From contig CAYWFU010000002.1 in the NCBI GenBank assembly GCA_964457585.1, positions 66,336 to 130,335 of the forward strand: DNA of 64,000 nt, given 5' to 3'. The translations under genes and the position numbers were made by a program. The DNA comes from CAYWFU01 sp964457585. Lineage in GTDB: Bacteria; JACRDZ01. The notes under the pieces were generated by a model. It was not told where the DNA came from and did not search any database. It was given only the letters and a program-made list of their open reading frames with translations. Below are positions 7,311-15,643 of the stretch, one piece after another (position 1 is the first letter of the stretch; every line of letters begins with the position of its first letter).

Positions 7311-7394
7311 AAGGCAGAAGGATGAAGGTAGAAGGCAGAAGGAAAAAATAAAACTAAAAAAAGAAATTTAATTCTACCTTCATCCTTCTGCCTT
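7311..7394. repeat. 22-bp perfect inverted repeat made of GCAGAAGG units
   Basis: Bases 7311-7332 are the exact reverse complement of 7373-7394, with 40 bases between. The arms consist of AAGGCAGAAGG/ATGAAGG units, also present at 6312-6341 and at the right edge of the window (63951-64000). It lies between the array and the reverse-transcriptase gene and could fold into a strong hairpin that separates array and cas transcription. There is no U-tract, so I do not call it a terminator. Confidence 0.8.
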
Positions 7395-7414
7395 GTAAAA
7401 AAGGGAGTTAGAAA

Positions 7415-8095
7415 ATGTCAGATGACCTTTATATCCAGTTATGTAATCAACAAAACTTAATAAATGCATGGGAAAAAATAAAAACAAAAGGATCTGCCTG
7501 CGGGATTGATAAAGTTACTATCGAAATATTTGAAAAGGATCTGGACAAAAACTTGAAGGTTCTTTTAGAACAGCTTAATTACTACCGTTATATTCCTGAG
7601 CCGTATCATGAAATAAAAATTCCCAAGGATGAGAATGAATTCAGGAGTTTGAGCCTTCCGACAATTAAAGATAAAATTGTTCAGCAGGCAGTAAAGGATA
7701 TTATTGAACCGATTATTTGCAAAGATTTTTTGGATTGCAGTTATGCATATAGAGAAGATAAGGGTCCGGTGAAAGCTATCAACAGGGTTATGCATTTGAT
7801 AAATAATGAAAAAAGAGAATGGGTGACGTTGTGTGATATTGATAAATATTTTGATAATATTGATCATGATCTTCTTTTTTCTATGCTTGCTGAAAAGGTT
7901 AATGATGAAAAGTTGCTTTCTTTAATTCATCTCTGGATTAAAATGGGTAAAGTAGATTCAAGGATGATTTGGAAAGATACTGTAGAAGGAATACCTCAGG
8001 GATCGATTATTTCTCCATTATTATCCAATTTTTATCTTCATTCTTTTGAGCAGAACTACGATAAGCAAAGAAAAAAAGGAAAAATTAAAAAATAA
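7415..8095 (+). pseudogene. Group II-type reverse transcriptase of an RT-Cas1 fusion, truncated
   Basis: The frame has the group II/RT-Cas1 reverse transcriptase start (LINAWEKIKTKGSACGIDKVT), the RT1-2 region (Y.EIKIPK.....R.LSLPTIKDKIVQQAV), the first catalytic aspartate motif DIDKYFDNIDHD (about residues 140-151) and RT4 GIPQGSIISPLLSN (about 192-205). The next expected motif, Y.DD, which carries the other two catalytic aspartates, is absent. After SNFYLHSFEQ the frame runs through poly-A and stops at 8095. The sequence continuing in the other frame resembles the thumb region. A deletion thus removed the heart of the palm domain, so the enzyme should be inactive. The start has GGGAG upstream. 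Confidence 0.8.
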
Positions 8096-9491
8096 AATTA
8101 ATGATTCACTTGATTTAAAGGAAGAAAAACCTCTTGAAAAATTTATTGAGACTATAGTTGGGATTGACAGATATTATGCGAAATTCCTTTCTCAGAATAT
8201 TCTTGAAGAATTTGATGAATGGATTATTTCATGTCTTAAGAAAGAACTTAACAATGCATATAACAATAGTCTTATTCCTAAAAAGAGTGAAATTATTAAA
8301 ATCATATCTTGTGTATTTTTTTTCTCTGATAAGTTCAAACTTTTTAAACAGAGAGAGTTGAAGAAAATAAGTGCATATTGCAATAGGAAAAAAGATAAAA
8401 ACAGTGAAACAGCAAAAACCTCTCCCAAAGACCTGGTTAAAAAAAAGAAAAAAGAATATCAGAAACTTGAATCCGAAGGATTTGAGCTTCTGGTAAATAC
8501 TCCGGGAGTTTTTATCGGAAAAACAAAAAGAGGTATTGTTGTAAAGAAAAACGGCGTTAAATGTTCTGATTCACCTCTAATAAATTTAAAAAATATTTCA
8601 GTATTGTCGCGCGGAGTTAGTTTATCATCAAATGTTATTGAGTATTGCAGTGAAAAAAATATACCAATAAACTTTTTTGATTTTAGCGGCAAACCTTATG
8701 CGAAAATATATTCGTTTGAACCTGAGTCAGCATCTCTGGGTTTAAGCCAGCTTAAGGCATTTGAAAACGGTAAGGCAAATTATCTTGCCCGAGTTTTTGT
8801 CTCTGGAAAGATAAGGAATCAAGTTAATCTTGTAAAATATTACAGTAAATATAGAAAAGGTCGCGATGAAGATTTCATGGAGATTTTAAATGAAAATATT
8901 GATTTAATGGATAAGCTGGCTGATGAAGCAAAAAATATTAAAGAAAAAGATATCGAAGTTTTAAGAGGCAAACTCCTTTCTATAGAAGGCAGAGCCGCAT
9001 CTTGTTATTGGGAATTAATTGAAAAAATGCTGAATGATTATATTGATTTTGAGGGAAGGATTAGAAAAGGAGCTAAAGATATTGTTAATTGCGCTTTAAA
9101 TTATGGATACGGTATACTTTATTCAAGAATATGGGAGGTTGTTATTTCAACCGGACTAAATCCAAACATAAGTTATCTTCACAAATCGCAGGATAATAAT
9201 AAGCCATCTCTTATTTATGATTTAATTGAACAATTCAGGCAGATGGTGGTTGATAAAGCGGTTTTTTCAATTATTACAAAAAATGAAGAGCTCAAAATGG
9301 AAAATGAATTTCTTGATGTAAAAACGAGAAAAAGAGTAGCGGAAAAAGTTCTTGAAAAATTAAATAATATAGAAATTTATAAAGGTAAAGAAACAAGATT
9401 TTTTCAGATAATAAAAGAACAAGTTAAAGATCTTGCAGATTTTTTTGAAGACAAATCAACAGCGTATCATCCTTTCATAGGTAAATGGTGA
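8046..9491 (+). CDS. cas1: Cas1 integrase with remnant RT thumb at its N-terminus
   Basis: The first 130 residues (including FIETIVGIDRYYAKFLSQNI and EFDEWI) look like the thumb part of the former RT-Cas1 fusion. Cas1 proper begins near FELLVNTPGVFIGKTK. The metal site is intact: E314 in SIEGRAA, H379 in SYLHKSQ, D392 in LIYDLIEQFR. Cas1 forms the spacer integration complex with Cas2. There is no ATG in frame until deep inside the protein; the only early candidate is TTG 8046, without a clear ribosome site, inside the RT gene. Production may need frameshifting from RT at the G-A7-GG tract (8070-8079) or use the TTG. It overlaps cas2. Confidence 0.85.
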   Translation: MSRTTISKEKKEKLKNKINDSLDLKEEKPLEKFIETIVGIDRYYAKFLSQNILEEFDEWIISCLKKELNNAYNNSLIPKKSEIIKIISCVFFFSDKFKLFKQRELKKISAYCNRKKDKNSETAKTSPKDLVKKKKKEYQKLESEGFELLVNTPGVFIGKTKRGIVVKKNGVKCSDSPLINLKNISVLSRGVSLSSNVIEYCSEKNIPINFFDFSGKPYAKIYSFEPESASLGLSQLKAFENGKANYLARVFVSGKIRNQVNLVKYYSKYRKGRDEDFMEILNENIDLMDKLADEAKNIKEKDIEVLRGKLLSIEGRAASCYWELIEKMLNDYIDFEGRIRKGAKDIVNCALNYGYGILYSRIWEVVISTGLNPNISYLHKSQDNNKPSLIYDLIEQFRQMVVDKAVFSIITKNEELKMENEFLDVKTRKRVAEKVLEKLNNIEIYKGKETRFFQIIKEQVKDLADFFEDKSTAYHPFIGKW

Positions 9492-9769
9492 TGAAAGAAT
9501 ATATTGTTGTTGCTTATGATATTGCAAATAATAAGCGCAGAAATAAAGTCTGCGACATACTATCCAAATATGGCAAAAGAGTTAATAAAAGTGTCTTCGA
9601 ATGTTTTATTACAAAGAAGGATTTTGATGAGATTAAAAAAGGCATTTCCGAATATATAAAAAAGGGAAAAGATATAGTTTTATATTATCATTTATGTAAA
9701 GATTGTATTGGAAAAATTGAAAGGGATGGAATTGTTAGTGAAAAGAAAAAGGTTGTGGAGGTTGTTTGA
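9491..9769 (+). CDS. cas2: Cas2
   Basis: A 92-residue protein with the Cas2 start (YIVVAYDIANNKRRNKVCDIL), the GKRVNKSVFECFI strand and a C-terminal extension with CKDCIG. The ferredoxin-like dimer bridges two Cas1 dimers during spacer capture. I place the start at ATG 9491, which overlaps the cas1 stop as TGATG; ATG 9485 would add two residues. The -35 box of the next operon overlaps its stop codon. Confidence 0.9.
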   Translation: MKEYIVVAYDIANNKRRNKVCDILSKYGKRVNKSVFECFITKKDFDEIKKGISEYIKKGKDIVLYYHLCKDCIGKIERDGIVSEKKKVVEVV

Positions 9770-9793
9770 CTTTTTTAATGATTCTGATATAAT
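9766..9793 (+). promoter_or_regulatory. Promoter of the aroF-tyrA operon
   Basis: TTGACT at 9766-9771, a 16-base spacer and an extended -10 (TGATATAAT, hexamer 9788-9793). It begins inside the cas2 stop region and is followed by the aroF ribosome site GAAGGGAG. This gives the aromatic operon its own start independent of the cas genes. Confidence 0.7.
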
Positions 9794-9832
9794 GCTTCAA
9801 GTTTTTCAAATGAAATTGAAGGGAGATTTTTT

Positions 9833-10849
9833 ATGATAATTGTTCTTAGACCAAATGCAACAGAAGAACAAATAAAACATATTTGCGATAAATTGGAACA
9901 ACTGGGAGTTAAACTGAATATTTCCAAAGGTGTGGAGCGAACAGTTATTGGTGCTATCGGGTCTGAGGATGCTCTTCGCGCTCATCCAATAGAGGCTTTC
10001 CCCGGTGTAGAGGAAGTTCTGCCTATTTTAAAACCTTATAAATTAGCCAGTCGAGAATTTAAAAGTGAGAATTCAATTATTAAAATAAATAAGGATATAT
10101 CTATAGGTGATAAGAAGATTATAATTATGGCTGGTCCATGTTCAATTGAAAATAAAGAAATGATGATAGAAACAGGACAGCAGGTTAAAGATGCAGGAGC
10201 TCTGGTTGTAAGAGGCGGAGCTTTTAAACCAAGAACTTCTCCATATGATTTTCAGGGAATGGGTGAAGAAGGTTTGAAAATTTTAGCTGAAGTGAGAGAA
10301 AAAACAGGACTTCCGGTGGTAACTGAAGTAATGGATACCAGAGATGTTGGAATCGTTATGAAATATGCTGATATTGTCCAGATTGGGGCAAGAAATATGC
10401 AGAATTTTAATTTATTAAAAGAAGTTGGCAAATATCAAAAACCAATACTTTTAAAGCGCGGAATATCTGCTACAGTTAAAGAATTTCTTATGTCAGCAGA
10501 ATATATTATGTCTGAAGGAAATTATAATGTTATTTTGTGCGAACGAGGGATAAGGACTTTTTCTGAAGAAACAAGAAATACTTTAGATTTAAGTGTTGTT
10601 CCTGTACTAAAAAAATTAACACATCTACCGGTAATTGTTGATCCAAGTCATGCTACCGGCAAATGGTTTCTTGTAGAACCTATGGCAAAAGCTTCAATTG
10701 CTGCCGGATGTGATGGGCTTATAATTGAAGTTCATGCCTGTCCGGAAGAAGCTTTGTCAGACGGAGGACAATCTCTTCTTCCTAAAAAATTTGAGAAATT
10801 AATGAAAAAACTTAAAGCAATAGCAGAGGCAGTGGAAAGAGAAATATAA
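9833..10849 (+). CDS. aroF: 3-deoxy-7-phosphoheptulonate synthase (type I beta)
   Basis: This 338-residue DAHP synthase condenses phosphoenolpyruvate and erythrose 4-phosphate, the first step of the shikimate pathway. Residues 1-70 form the ferredoxin-like regulatory domain of the Thermotoga/Bacillus type (MIIVLRPNATEEQI, VERTVIGAIG). The barrel follows with MAGPCSIEN, GGAFKPRTSPYDFQG, LKRGISAT, CERGIRTF and VDPSHATGKW. Length and motifs are normal. It is followed after three bases by tyrA, so feedback by tyrosine through the N-terminal domain is plausible. Confidence 0.95.
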   Translation: MIIVLRPNATEEQIKHICDKLEQLGVKLNISKGVERTVIGAIGSEDALRAHPIEAFPGVEEVLPILKPYKLASREFKSENSIIKINKDISIGDKKIIIMAGPCSIENKEMMIETGQQVKDAGALVVRGGAFKPRTSPYDFQGMGEEGLKILAEVREKTGLPVVTEVMDTRDVGIVMKYADIVQIGARNMQNFNLLKEVGKYQKPILLKRGISATVKEFLMSAEYIMSEGNYNVILCERGIRTFSEETRNTLDLSVVPVLKKLTHLPVIVDPSHATGKWFLVEPMAKASIAAGCDGLIIEVHACPEEALSDGGQSLLPKKFEKLMKKLKAIAEAVEREI

Positions 10850-10852
10850 AAC

Positions 10853-11713
10853 ATGGAAATAGGCTTTAAAAAAATAACAATAATAGGTGTTGGTTTAATT
10901 GGCGGTTCTATTGCCCGTACGATTAAGGAAAAAGATAAGACAATCGAAATAACCGGCATAGGTAGAAATAAACTGAATTTAGAAAAAGCAAAAGAATTAA
11001 ATATAATTGATAAATATTTTTTAAATGCAGAGGGGGCCATTGCTGATGCTGATTTGATAATTCTTGCAACTCCGGTAAAAACAATACCTGAAATAATTTC
11101 AAAAATTGAACCTCATGTTAAAACAGGAGTAATTATTACTGATGCCGGAAGTTCAAAAGCATATATTGTAAATTCTATTGAAAATTTAAAAAGCAAAAAA
11201 TTTTTATTTGTTGGTTCTCATCCTATGGCAGGATCAGAAAAAATCGGTGTTGTTAATTCCCGATCGGATTTATTTATTAATTCAGTATGTTTTGTGACTA
11301 AAACCAAACAAACCGATCCATATGCTTTAAATAAAATAAAAAATTTCTGGAAAGTATTGGGAGCAAATATAGTTGAAATCTCTCCTGATGAACATGATGA
11401 TATAGTTGCGCTGACAAGTCATCTGCCGCACCTGATTGCAACATCATTGGTTGATCTTGTAAAGGAACAAGAAGATAAAAATAGAAATATATTAACGGGA
11501 ATAGGGAATGGATTTCGCGATACAACAAGAATAGCATCAAGCGATCCGGTTATGTGGCGTGATATATTTATTTCAAATAAAAAATGTATTCTTAAAAAAA
11601 TTAATGATTTAAGATTAGAACTATTCAGAATTGAAACACTAATTCAAATGGAAGATACAGAAGAACTTTTTCATAAATTTTCAGAATCGAAAAAATATCG
11701 TGATAATTTATGA
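10853..11713 (+). CDS. tyrA: Prephenate dehydrogenase
   Basis: A 286-residue oxidoreductase that turns prephenate into 4-hydroxyphenylpyruvate for tyrosine synthesis. The Rossmann start is IIGVGLIGGSIART. TDAGSSKAYIV, GSHPMAGSEKIGV and the SHLPHLIA segment with the catalytic histidine are present. There is no chorismate mutase or ACT domain, so this is the simple form. It is the second gene of the aro operon. Confidence 0.92.
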   Translation: MEIGFKKITIIGVGLIGGSIARTIKEKDKTIEITGIGRNKLNLEKAKELNIIDKYFLNAEGAIADADLIILATPVKTIPEIISKIEPHVKTGVIITDAGSSKAYIVNSIENLKSKKFLFVGSHPMAGSEKIGVVNSRSDLFINSVCFVTKTKQTDPYALNKIKNFWKVLGANIVEISPDEHDDIVALTSHLPHLIATSLVDLVKEQEDKNRNILTGIGNGFRDTTRIASSDPVMWRDIFISNKKCILKKINDLRLELFRIETLIQMEDTEELFHKFSESKKYRDNL

Positions 11714-11736
11714 AAAGTTAATTCTATCAAAATCAA

Positions 11737-12291
11737 ATGCCCGAAATAATAATAAAAATCCCTTATAAAAAAATAAACATGCCGCGTAATTGCTGTCACT
11801 GCGGCAGTTATAACGCATCTGTAAGTATTGATGTCTCAAGGCCAGTTCCTCAAACAATAGAAGTGGAACGGGAAGGCGGCAATATTATTCGCAAGACTCG
11901 CCGTCTAAATGTTCCTGCATATCTTTGTGAAGACTGTAATCAAAAATTAAAAAAAATGAAAAAATTAAGCACTATAATCAGCATAACATCTTTAATATGT
12001 GTTTTGTTTGCAATATGGTATTTTGTAATGCCGATTGTATATAGTATATCCCAGGAATATAAAGGTCATGCTGCTGGACTTTTATTCTTTTTTCTTGGGT
12101 TATTTTCATTAGTACTCATTTTTATTGCTATTGGAATTACGGCTCTTAAGGTTAATCATTTTATAGGTTTTCAAATTCTAGTTTATAATATGCAGAAGAT
12201 TATTATTAGATTTTACAATAAAGATTTCGCTCAAAAATTTTTCGATTTAAACAATGTTAAAGATGAAAATATAATAAAAAACAAATTATAG
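11737..12291 (+). CDS. Membrane protein with N-terminal zinc ribbon
   Basis: 184 residues. The N-terminus has two cysteine knuckles, NCCHCGS near residue 17 and CEDC near residue 65. Two hydrophobic spans follow at about residues 79-103 and 111-136, then a basic cytoplasmic-type tail. I do not recognise a named family. It lies between tyrA and the aroA remnant in the same direction, so it may have been inserted into the operon or be an unrelated hitch-hiker. Confidence 0.65.
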   Translation: MPEIIIKIPYKKINMPRNCCHCGSYNASVSIDVSRPVPQTIEVEREGGNIIRKTRRLNVPAYLCEDCNQKLKKMKKLSTIISITSLICVLFAIWYFVMPIVYSISQEYKGHAAGLLFFFLGLFSLVLIFIAIGITALKVNHFIGFQILVYNMQKIIIRFYNKDFAQKFFDLNNVKDENIIKNKL

Positions 12292-12292
12292 A

Positions 12293-12480
12293 ATGAATAA
12301 TATGGACAAAAAAAAATCAATATTAAAAATTAATCCAATTAATTATTTAAAAGGAGAATGTGTTGTTCAGGGGGATAAATCGATCTCTCATAGAGCAATA
12401 CAGGCAATAAATCCGCAAATTGCTACAATGATCATCGGATAGCAATGTCTTTAGCTATTGCAGGACTAAAAGCTAAATAG
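12293..12480 (+). pseudogene. aroA: aroA (EPSP synthase) reduced to its two ends
   Basis: The first 49 codons give the enzyme's N-terminus (INYLKGECVVQGDKSISHRA, the phosphoenolpyruvate-site lysine motif). They run into a junction near 12428; in the next frame comes DHRIAMSLAIAGLKAK and a stop, the conserved C-terminal helix of the same enzyme. Roughly a kilobase of coding sequence between them is gone. Position after tyrA fits the usual aroF-tyrA-aroA order. No other aroA is visible here. Confidence 0.85.
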
Positions 12481-12588
12481 GAATAACAACTGATATGAAA
12501 AGAAGATTTAAAGAACATTAGGATGGAAAAGGCGCAAAATGTTTACGGGGGAAATCGCCCTTAGAATTAGTATTTAAAAAGAAAATCG
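12480..12588 (+). pseudogene. GIY-YIG endonuclease fragment (copy 1)
   Basis: The frame reads GITTDMKRRFKEH, stop, DGKGAKCLRGKSPLELVF, matching the middle of small GIY-YIG proteins (UPF0213 type: GIT.D..RR..EH..GKGAKY.RG..P.ELV). The amber codon and missing ends show it is dead. Bases 12501-12588 are nearly identical to 15284-15371. Confidence 0.7.
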
Positions 12589-12843
12589 GAAGATGGCGAT
12601 GAAGTAGATTTCCTTTTGCTAAAAGACCGCAAACCAATTCCAATAGAGGTGAAAAGTAAATTATCTTTAACGGAAATTCCTAAGGGGCTTAGAAGGTTTT
12701 TGTTAAGATAAGAAAAAGTAAAATCTGCTTATGTAATTAACGAGTCAATAACCGACACAATTCAACATGGCTCTTGTAAAATTATTTTTTTAACATTTGA
12801 AAATTTTGATAAGGATATTAGCACATTATTTATTGCATCTTAA
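12589..12843 (+). pseudogene. C-terminal fragment of a DUF4143-type AAA ATPase
   Basis: The frame reads GDEVDFLLLKDRKPIPIEVK, then IPKGLRRF, a stop, and SAYVINESI. This is the DUF4143 nuclease-like end of mobile ATP-binding proteins (EVDF..........P.EVK pattern). There is no ATPase part. It is directly fused to the GIY-YIG remnant on its left, showing two successive deletions. Confidence 0.65.
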
Positions 12844-12864
12844 AACTGATAAAAGGATAATTAA

Positions 12865-13125
12865 GTGGATACAATAACTGATTATCATGCAAAATATTTT
12901 ACGCACGAGTTAACAAAGCACTGCTCTTCAGACAACCTGGAAAAACTAACCTCAACTTTAGCCGATGCGCAGGTTGACTTAAATCCTCATCAAGTAGAGG
13001 CCTCATTATTTGCTTTTCGTTCACCTTTCTCAAATGGTGTAACCATTATAAAACAACTTCCATTTTATCCTCTTGTTGGATATAATAAAAAATCTACGGA
13101 AGTAGAAACATTAAAAAAAAGGTAA
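12865..13125 (+). pseudogene. N-terminal fragment of an SNF2-family helicase
   Basis: The 86 codons start ITDYHAKYFTHELTKHC and include DAQVDLNPHQVEASLFAFRSPFSNG. That is the N-terminus of SNF2/DEAD helicases from mobile defence loci, ending just where LADEVGLGKTIEAG (Walker A) should follow. The rest is lost. The start may be a GTG at 12865 with AAAGGA upstream. No helicase activity is possible. Confidence 0.7.
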
Positions 13126-13153
13126 ATATTCACATATAAAAAATGGGGTTTAT

Positions 13154-14242
13154 ATGGAAATAAATAAAAATAGAATTAATAATCTCGCATTCTATGGAGT
13201 TTTATTGAATGATATTAAAATTCGTATTCGACAAGCGCAGGTAAAAGCAACACTTTCAGCTAATGCCGAAATGACATCTATGTATTGGGATGTTGGAAAG
13301 ATGATTTACGAACGACAGCAACATGAAGGATGGGGAGCAGGAGTAATCCCTTGATTAGCCAAAGATATTTATAATGAATTATCGGATATTAAAGGATTTT
13401 CTGAAAGAAACATAAAATTCATGGTACAGTTTTATAAAGAATATAATGTTGATATCTCAATTGGGAAACAAGCTGTTTCCCAATTTAAAAATGTGAAACA
13501 TCTTGTTTCCCAAATACCATGGGGACATAATATATCACTTATGCAGAAAATAAAAGATACCGCTGTCCGTTTCTGGTATATGGAACAGATTATCCAAAAT
13601 GGATGGAGCAGGGATATTTTGAATTTAATGATTAAAAATAATGTCTATGAACGACAAGGCAAATCCATAACTAATTTTAAGTTTACTCTTCCCGATTTAC
13701 AATTCGATCTTGCCAGACAATCTTTAAAAGATCCTTATATTTTTGACTTTCTAACATTGACCGAACCTTTTAATGAACGCGAACTGGAAACAGAATTAAT
13801 AAAACATCTTGAAAAATTTTTGCTGGAGATAGGTACTGGTTTTGCCTTTGTAGGAAGGCAGTACCATCTTGTGGTCAGTAATAAAGATTATTATATTGAC
13901 TTGCTATTTTATCATCTTAAATTACGCAGTTTTATAGTGATTGAGCTGAAAAAGGGAGATTTTAAACCTGAATATGCAGGTAAGATGAATTTTTATTGTT
14001 CCGCAGTTGATGACATACTCAAACACTCAACTGATCAACCTACCATTGGACTTATTTTATGCCAAACCAAAGATAAAATTCTTGCCGAGTATGCTTTGCG
14101 GGATGTACATAAACCTATTGGAATATCAGAATATGAATTTACGCGTGCTTTACCTGAAAATTTAAAATCTAGTCTGCCTAGTATTGAGGAAATCGAAACG
14201 GAATTGGAAGGTATAGAAAAAAAAGAAAACGGCGATGAGTAA
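13154..14242 (+). pseudogene. YhcG-type PDDEXK nuclease (DUF1016) with an in-frame TGA
   Basis: The two halves, 13154-13354 and 13355-14242, are in the same frame and together form a complete DUF1016 protein of about 362 residues. The N-terminal helical domain (TSMYWDVGKMIYERQQHEGWG..VI) and FSERNIKFMVQFYKEY are there. The C-terminal nuclease core shows DYYIDLLFYH and FIVIELKKGDFKPEYAGKMNFY. The stop TGA at 13352-13354 replaces a residue that is often arginine, consistent with CGA to TGA. Other genes here end in TGA, so recoding is unlikely. Nuclease residues are otherwise preserved, so inactivation looks recent. Confidence 0.8.
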
Positions 14243-14286
14243 TATACTAAATTATTCAAAAAGTCAGAAGTCTTCTCACTAATTGG

Positions 14287-15159
14287 GTGGATCTCATTAG
14301 GGAGAACTGCTTAATCTGGATAATGAATATGAAAGAAATTGAAGATAATGTACGCGAGCTTAAAAATCCCTACGCTTTTATTGCAATGACCTATCTAATC
14401 ATTGGAGATATTGATACTGGTTTCAGTTACATTTATAACGCTATAAAAGACGATATCGAACTAGGTAAGTGCTGTCCCGAATTAAATTATCCAGCTAATG
14501 CTCCAGCTTATTGGACTGCAAGTTTAAATCCCAATCTCAATAATATTATGACTCCCTTTGTAAAAAGAATACGATCTTGGCTTGAGGAATATTTAAGAAA
14601 TTACAACAACGTATTTAGGGATAATTTAACTATGGAAGATATTGATAAAAAATTTTTACAGAATAACAAACTGGAAATAATTAAATATTATTTTGTTTTC
14701 ACCTGTTGGGCAATTTATGAACATAAGCTTAAAATATATCCTGATATGATAAAAAATGATTTTTCTAATCTTAGGATTACAGATTGGCTTTTTGCTCTTT
14801 GTTTGGTAATTGATAAGTTATTCCATAATCATAATTCTTTTAAAGATAGTAGTTTATCTGTTCAGATAAGAAAATATGCTGGGAATAAAAAACTTATGAA
14901 ACAATGTGATTTTGAAAAATTATTAAGTCAAAAAATAAAAGATAAAGACCCAGATAAATTAATTCCTGAATTAATATCTAATTCTTTAACATATAATGAT
15001 TCAATAGTAGACAAAAAAATTCAGCATTTTTTCATTGCCTATAATCTCCGAAATTTTGCTGCACATAAAATCGAGACACAGAATGTAATAATAGAAAAAT
15101 TTGACGAATTATTAAATATTCTATTTTGTGATATCTTTTTAATTATAAAGGAATATTAA
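14287..15159 (+). CDS. Unknown protein with HEPN-like RNxxxH motif
   Basis: 290 residues from GTG 14287; ATG 14323 or 14329 are alternative starts. It is helical throughout and has no hydrophobic spans or signal. Near the C-terminus NLRNFAAHKIE (R255 to H260) matches the RNxxxH catalytic pattern of HEPN ribonucleases. I do not recognise the rest. Its place beside a broken YhcG nuclease and helicase and DUF4143 fragments suggests a defence or abortive-infection gene. HEPN is inferred from this one motif and the helical character. Confidence 0.5.
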   Translation: MDLIRENCLIWIMNMKEIEDNVRELKNPYAFIAMTYLIIGDIDTGFSYIYNAIKDDIELGKCCPELNYPANAPAYWTASLNPNLNNIMTPFVKRIRSWLEEYLRNYNNVFRDNLTMEDIDKKFLQNNKLEIIKYYFVFTCWAIYEHKLKIYPDMIKNDFSNLRITDWLFALCLVIDKLFHNHNSFKDSSLSVQIRKYAGNKKLMKQCDFEKLLSQKIKDKDPDKLIPELISNSLTYNDSIVDKKIQHFFIAYNLRNFAAHKIETQNVIIEKFDELLNILFCDIFLIIKEY

Positions 15160-15283
15160 AGTATAATTTAGAGGAAGCATGCTTAAAATATTTACTTGAT
15201 AAGTAGATAAACAGTGGAGTAAGTGGTATAATAATAATCATTAAAGATGATAAAGGATCTAAAATGAATGATACTTATATAAA

Positions 15284-15415
15284 AGAAGATTGAAAGAACA
15301 TCAGGATGGAAAAGGGGCAAAATGTTTACGAGGGAAATCGCCCTTAGAATTAGTATTTAAAAAGAAAATCGAAGAAAAAAGTTTAGCACTAAAAATTGAG
15401 ATCGCAATGAAGAAC
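15284..15415 (+). pseudogene. GIY-YIG endonuclease fragment (copy 2)
   Basis: Reads RRLKEHQDGKGAKCLRGKSP, continues to VFKKKIEEKSLALKIEIAMKN and lacks the N-terminal GIY-YIG part. It differs from copy 1 at only a few positions over 88 bases. The stretch 15160-15283 before it holds no recognisable gene. With copy 1 it brackets the decayed defence genes. Confidence 0.7.
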
Positions 15416-15452
15416 CCTGTGGCAGATACACAGGGTATCTTCTGTCTCTGAT

Positions 15453-15548
15453 AGGAATATTTTATTATTTATATTTGTGCCAATTCATCCCTGTAGGGAA
15501 TGGTTTGAAACCATTCCCTACTGCAGGGTATTCTTGGCACTTTCAGAT
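15453..15548. repeat. Dispersed hairpin element (inverted copy at 52.2 kb)
   Basis: Ends GTGCCAA at 15477 and TTGGCAC at 15540 are inverted. Inside lies a perfect 11-base stem GGGAATGGTTT/AAACCATTCCC (15495-15517). Flanks and ends match the reverse complement of 52224-52293 closely, including an AT-rich flank with TTATTATTTATATTT. It has no coding capacity. Confidence 0.75.
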
Positions 15549-15643
15549 AAAAAAATTAGCAAAAAATAAAAAAGAAATGATTATAAATAGAAAAATAAAA
15601 ATTAGTGATATTAAAAAAGTATGAAACAATTGGAGGGCAATTC

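Noticed and set aside
7311..7394. Inverted repeat after the array as a rho-independent terminator
   Set aside because: The loop is 40 bases and no U-tract follows; the arms are satellite sequence seen elsewhere.
13352..13354. TGA as a recoded amino acid in this genome
   Set aside because: Several intact genes (cas1, cas2, tyrA, pflX-like) end in TGA at the right place, so TGA is a normal stop.
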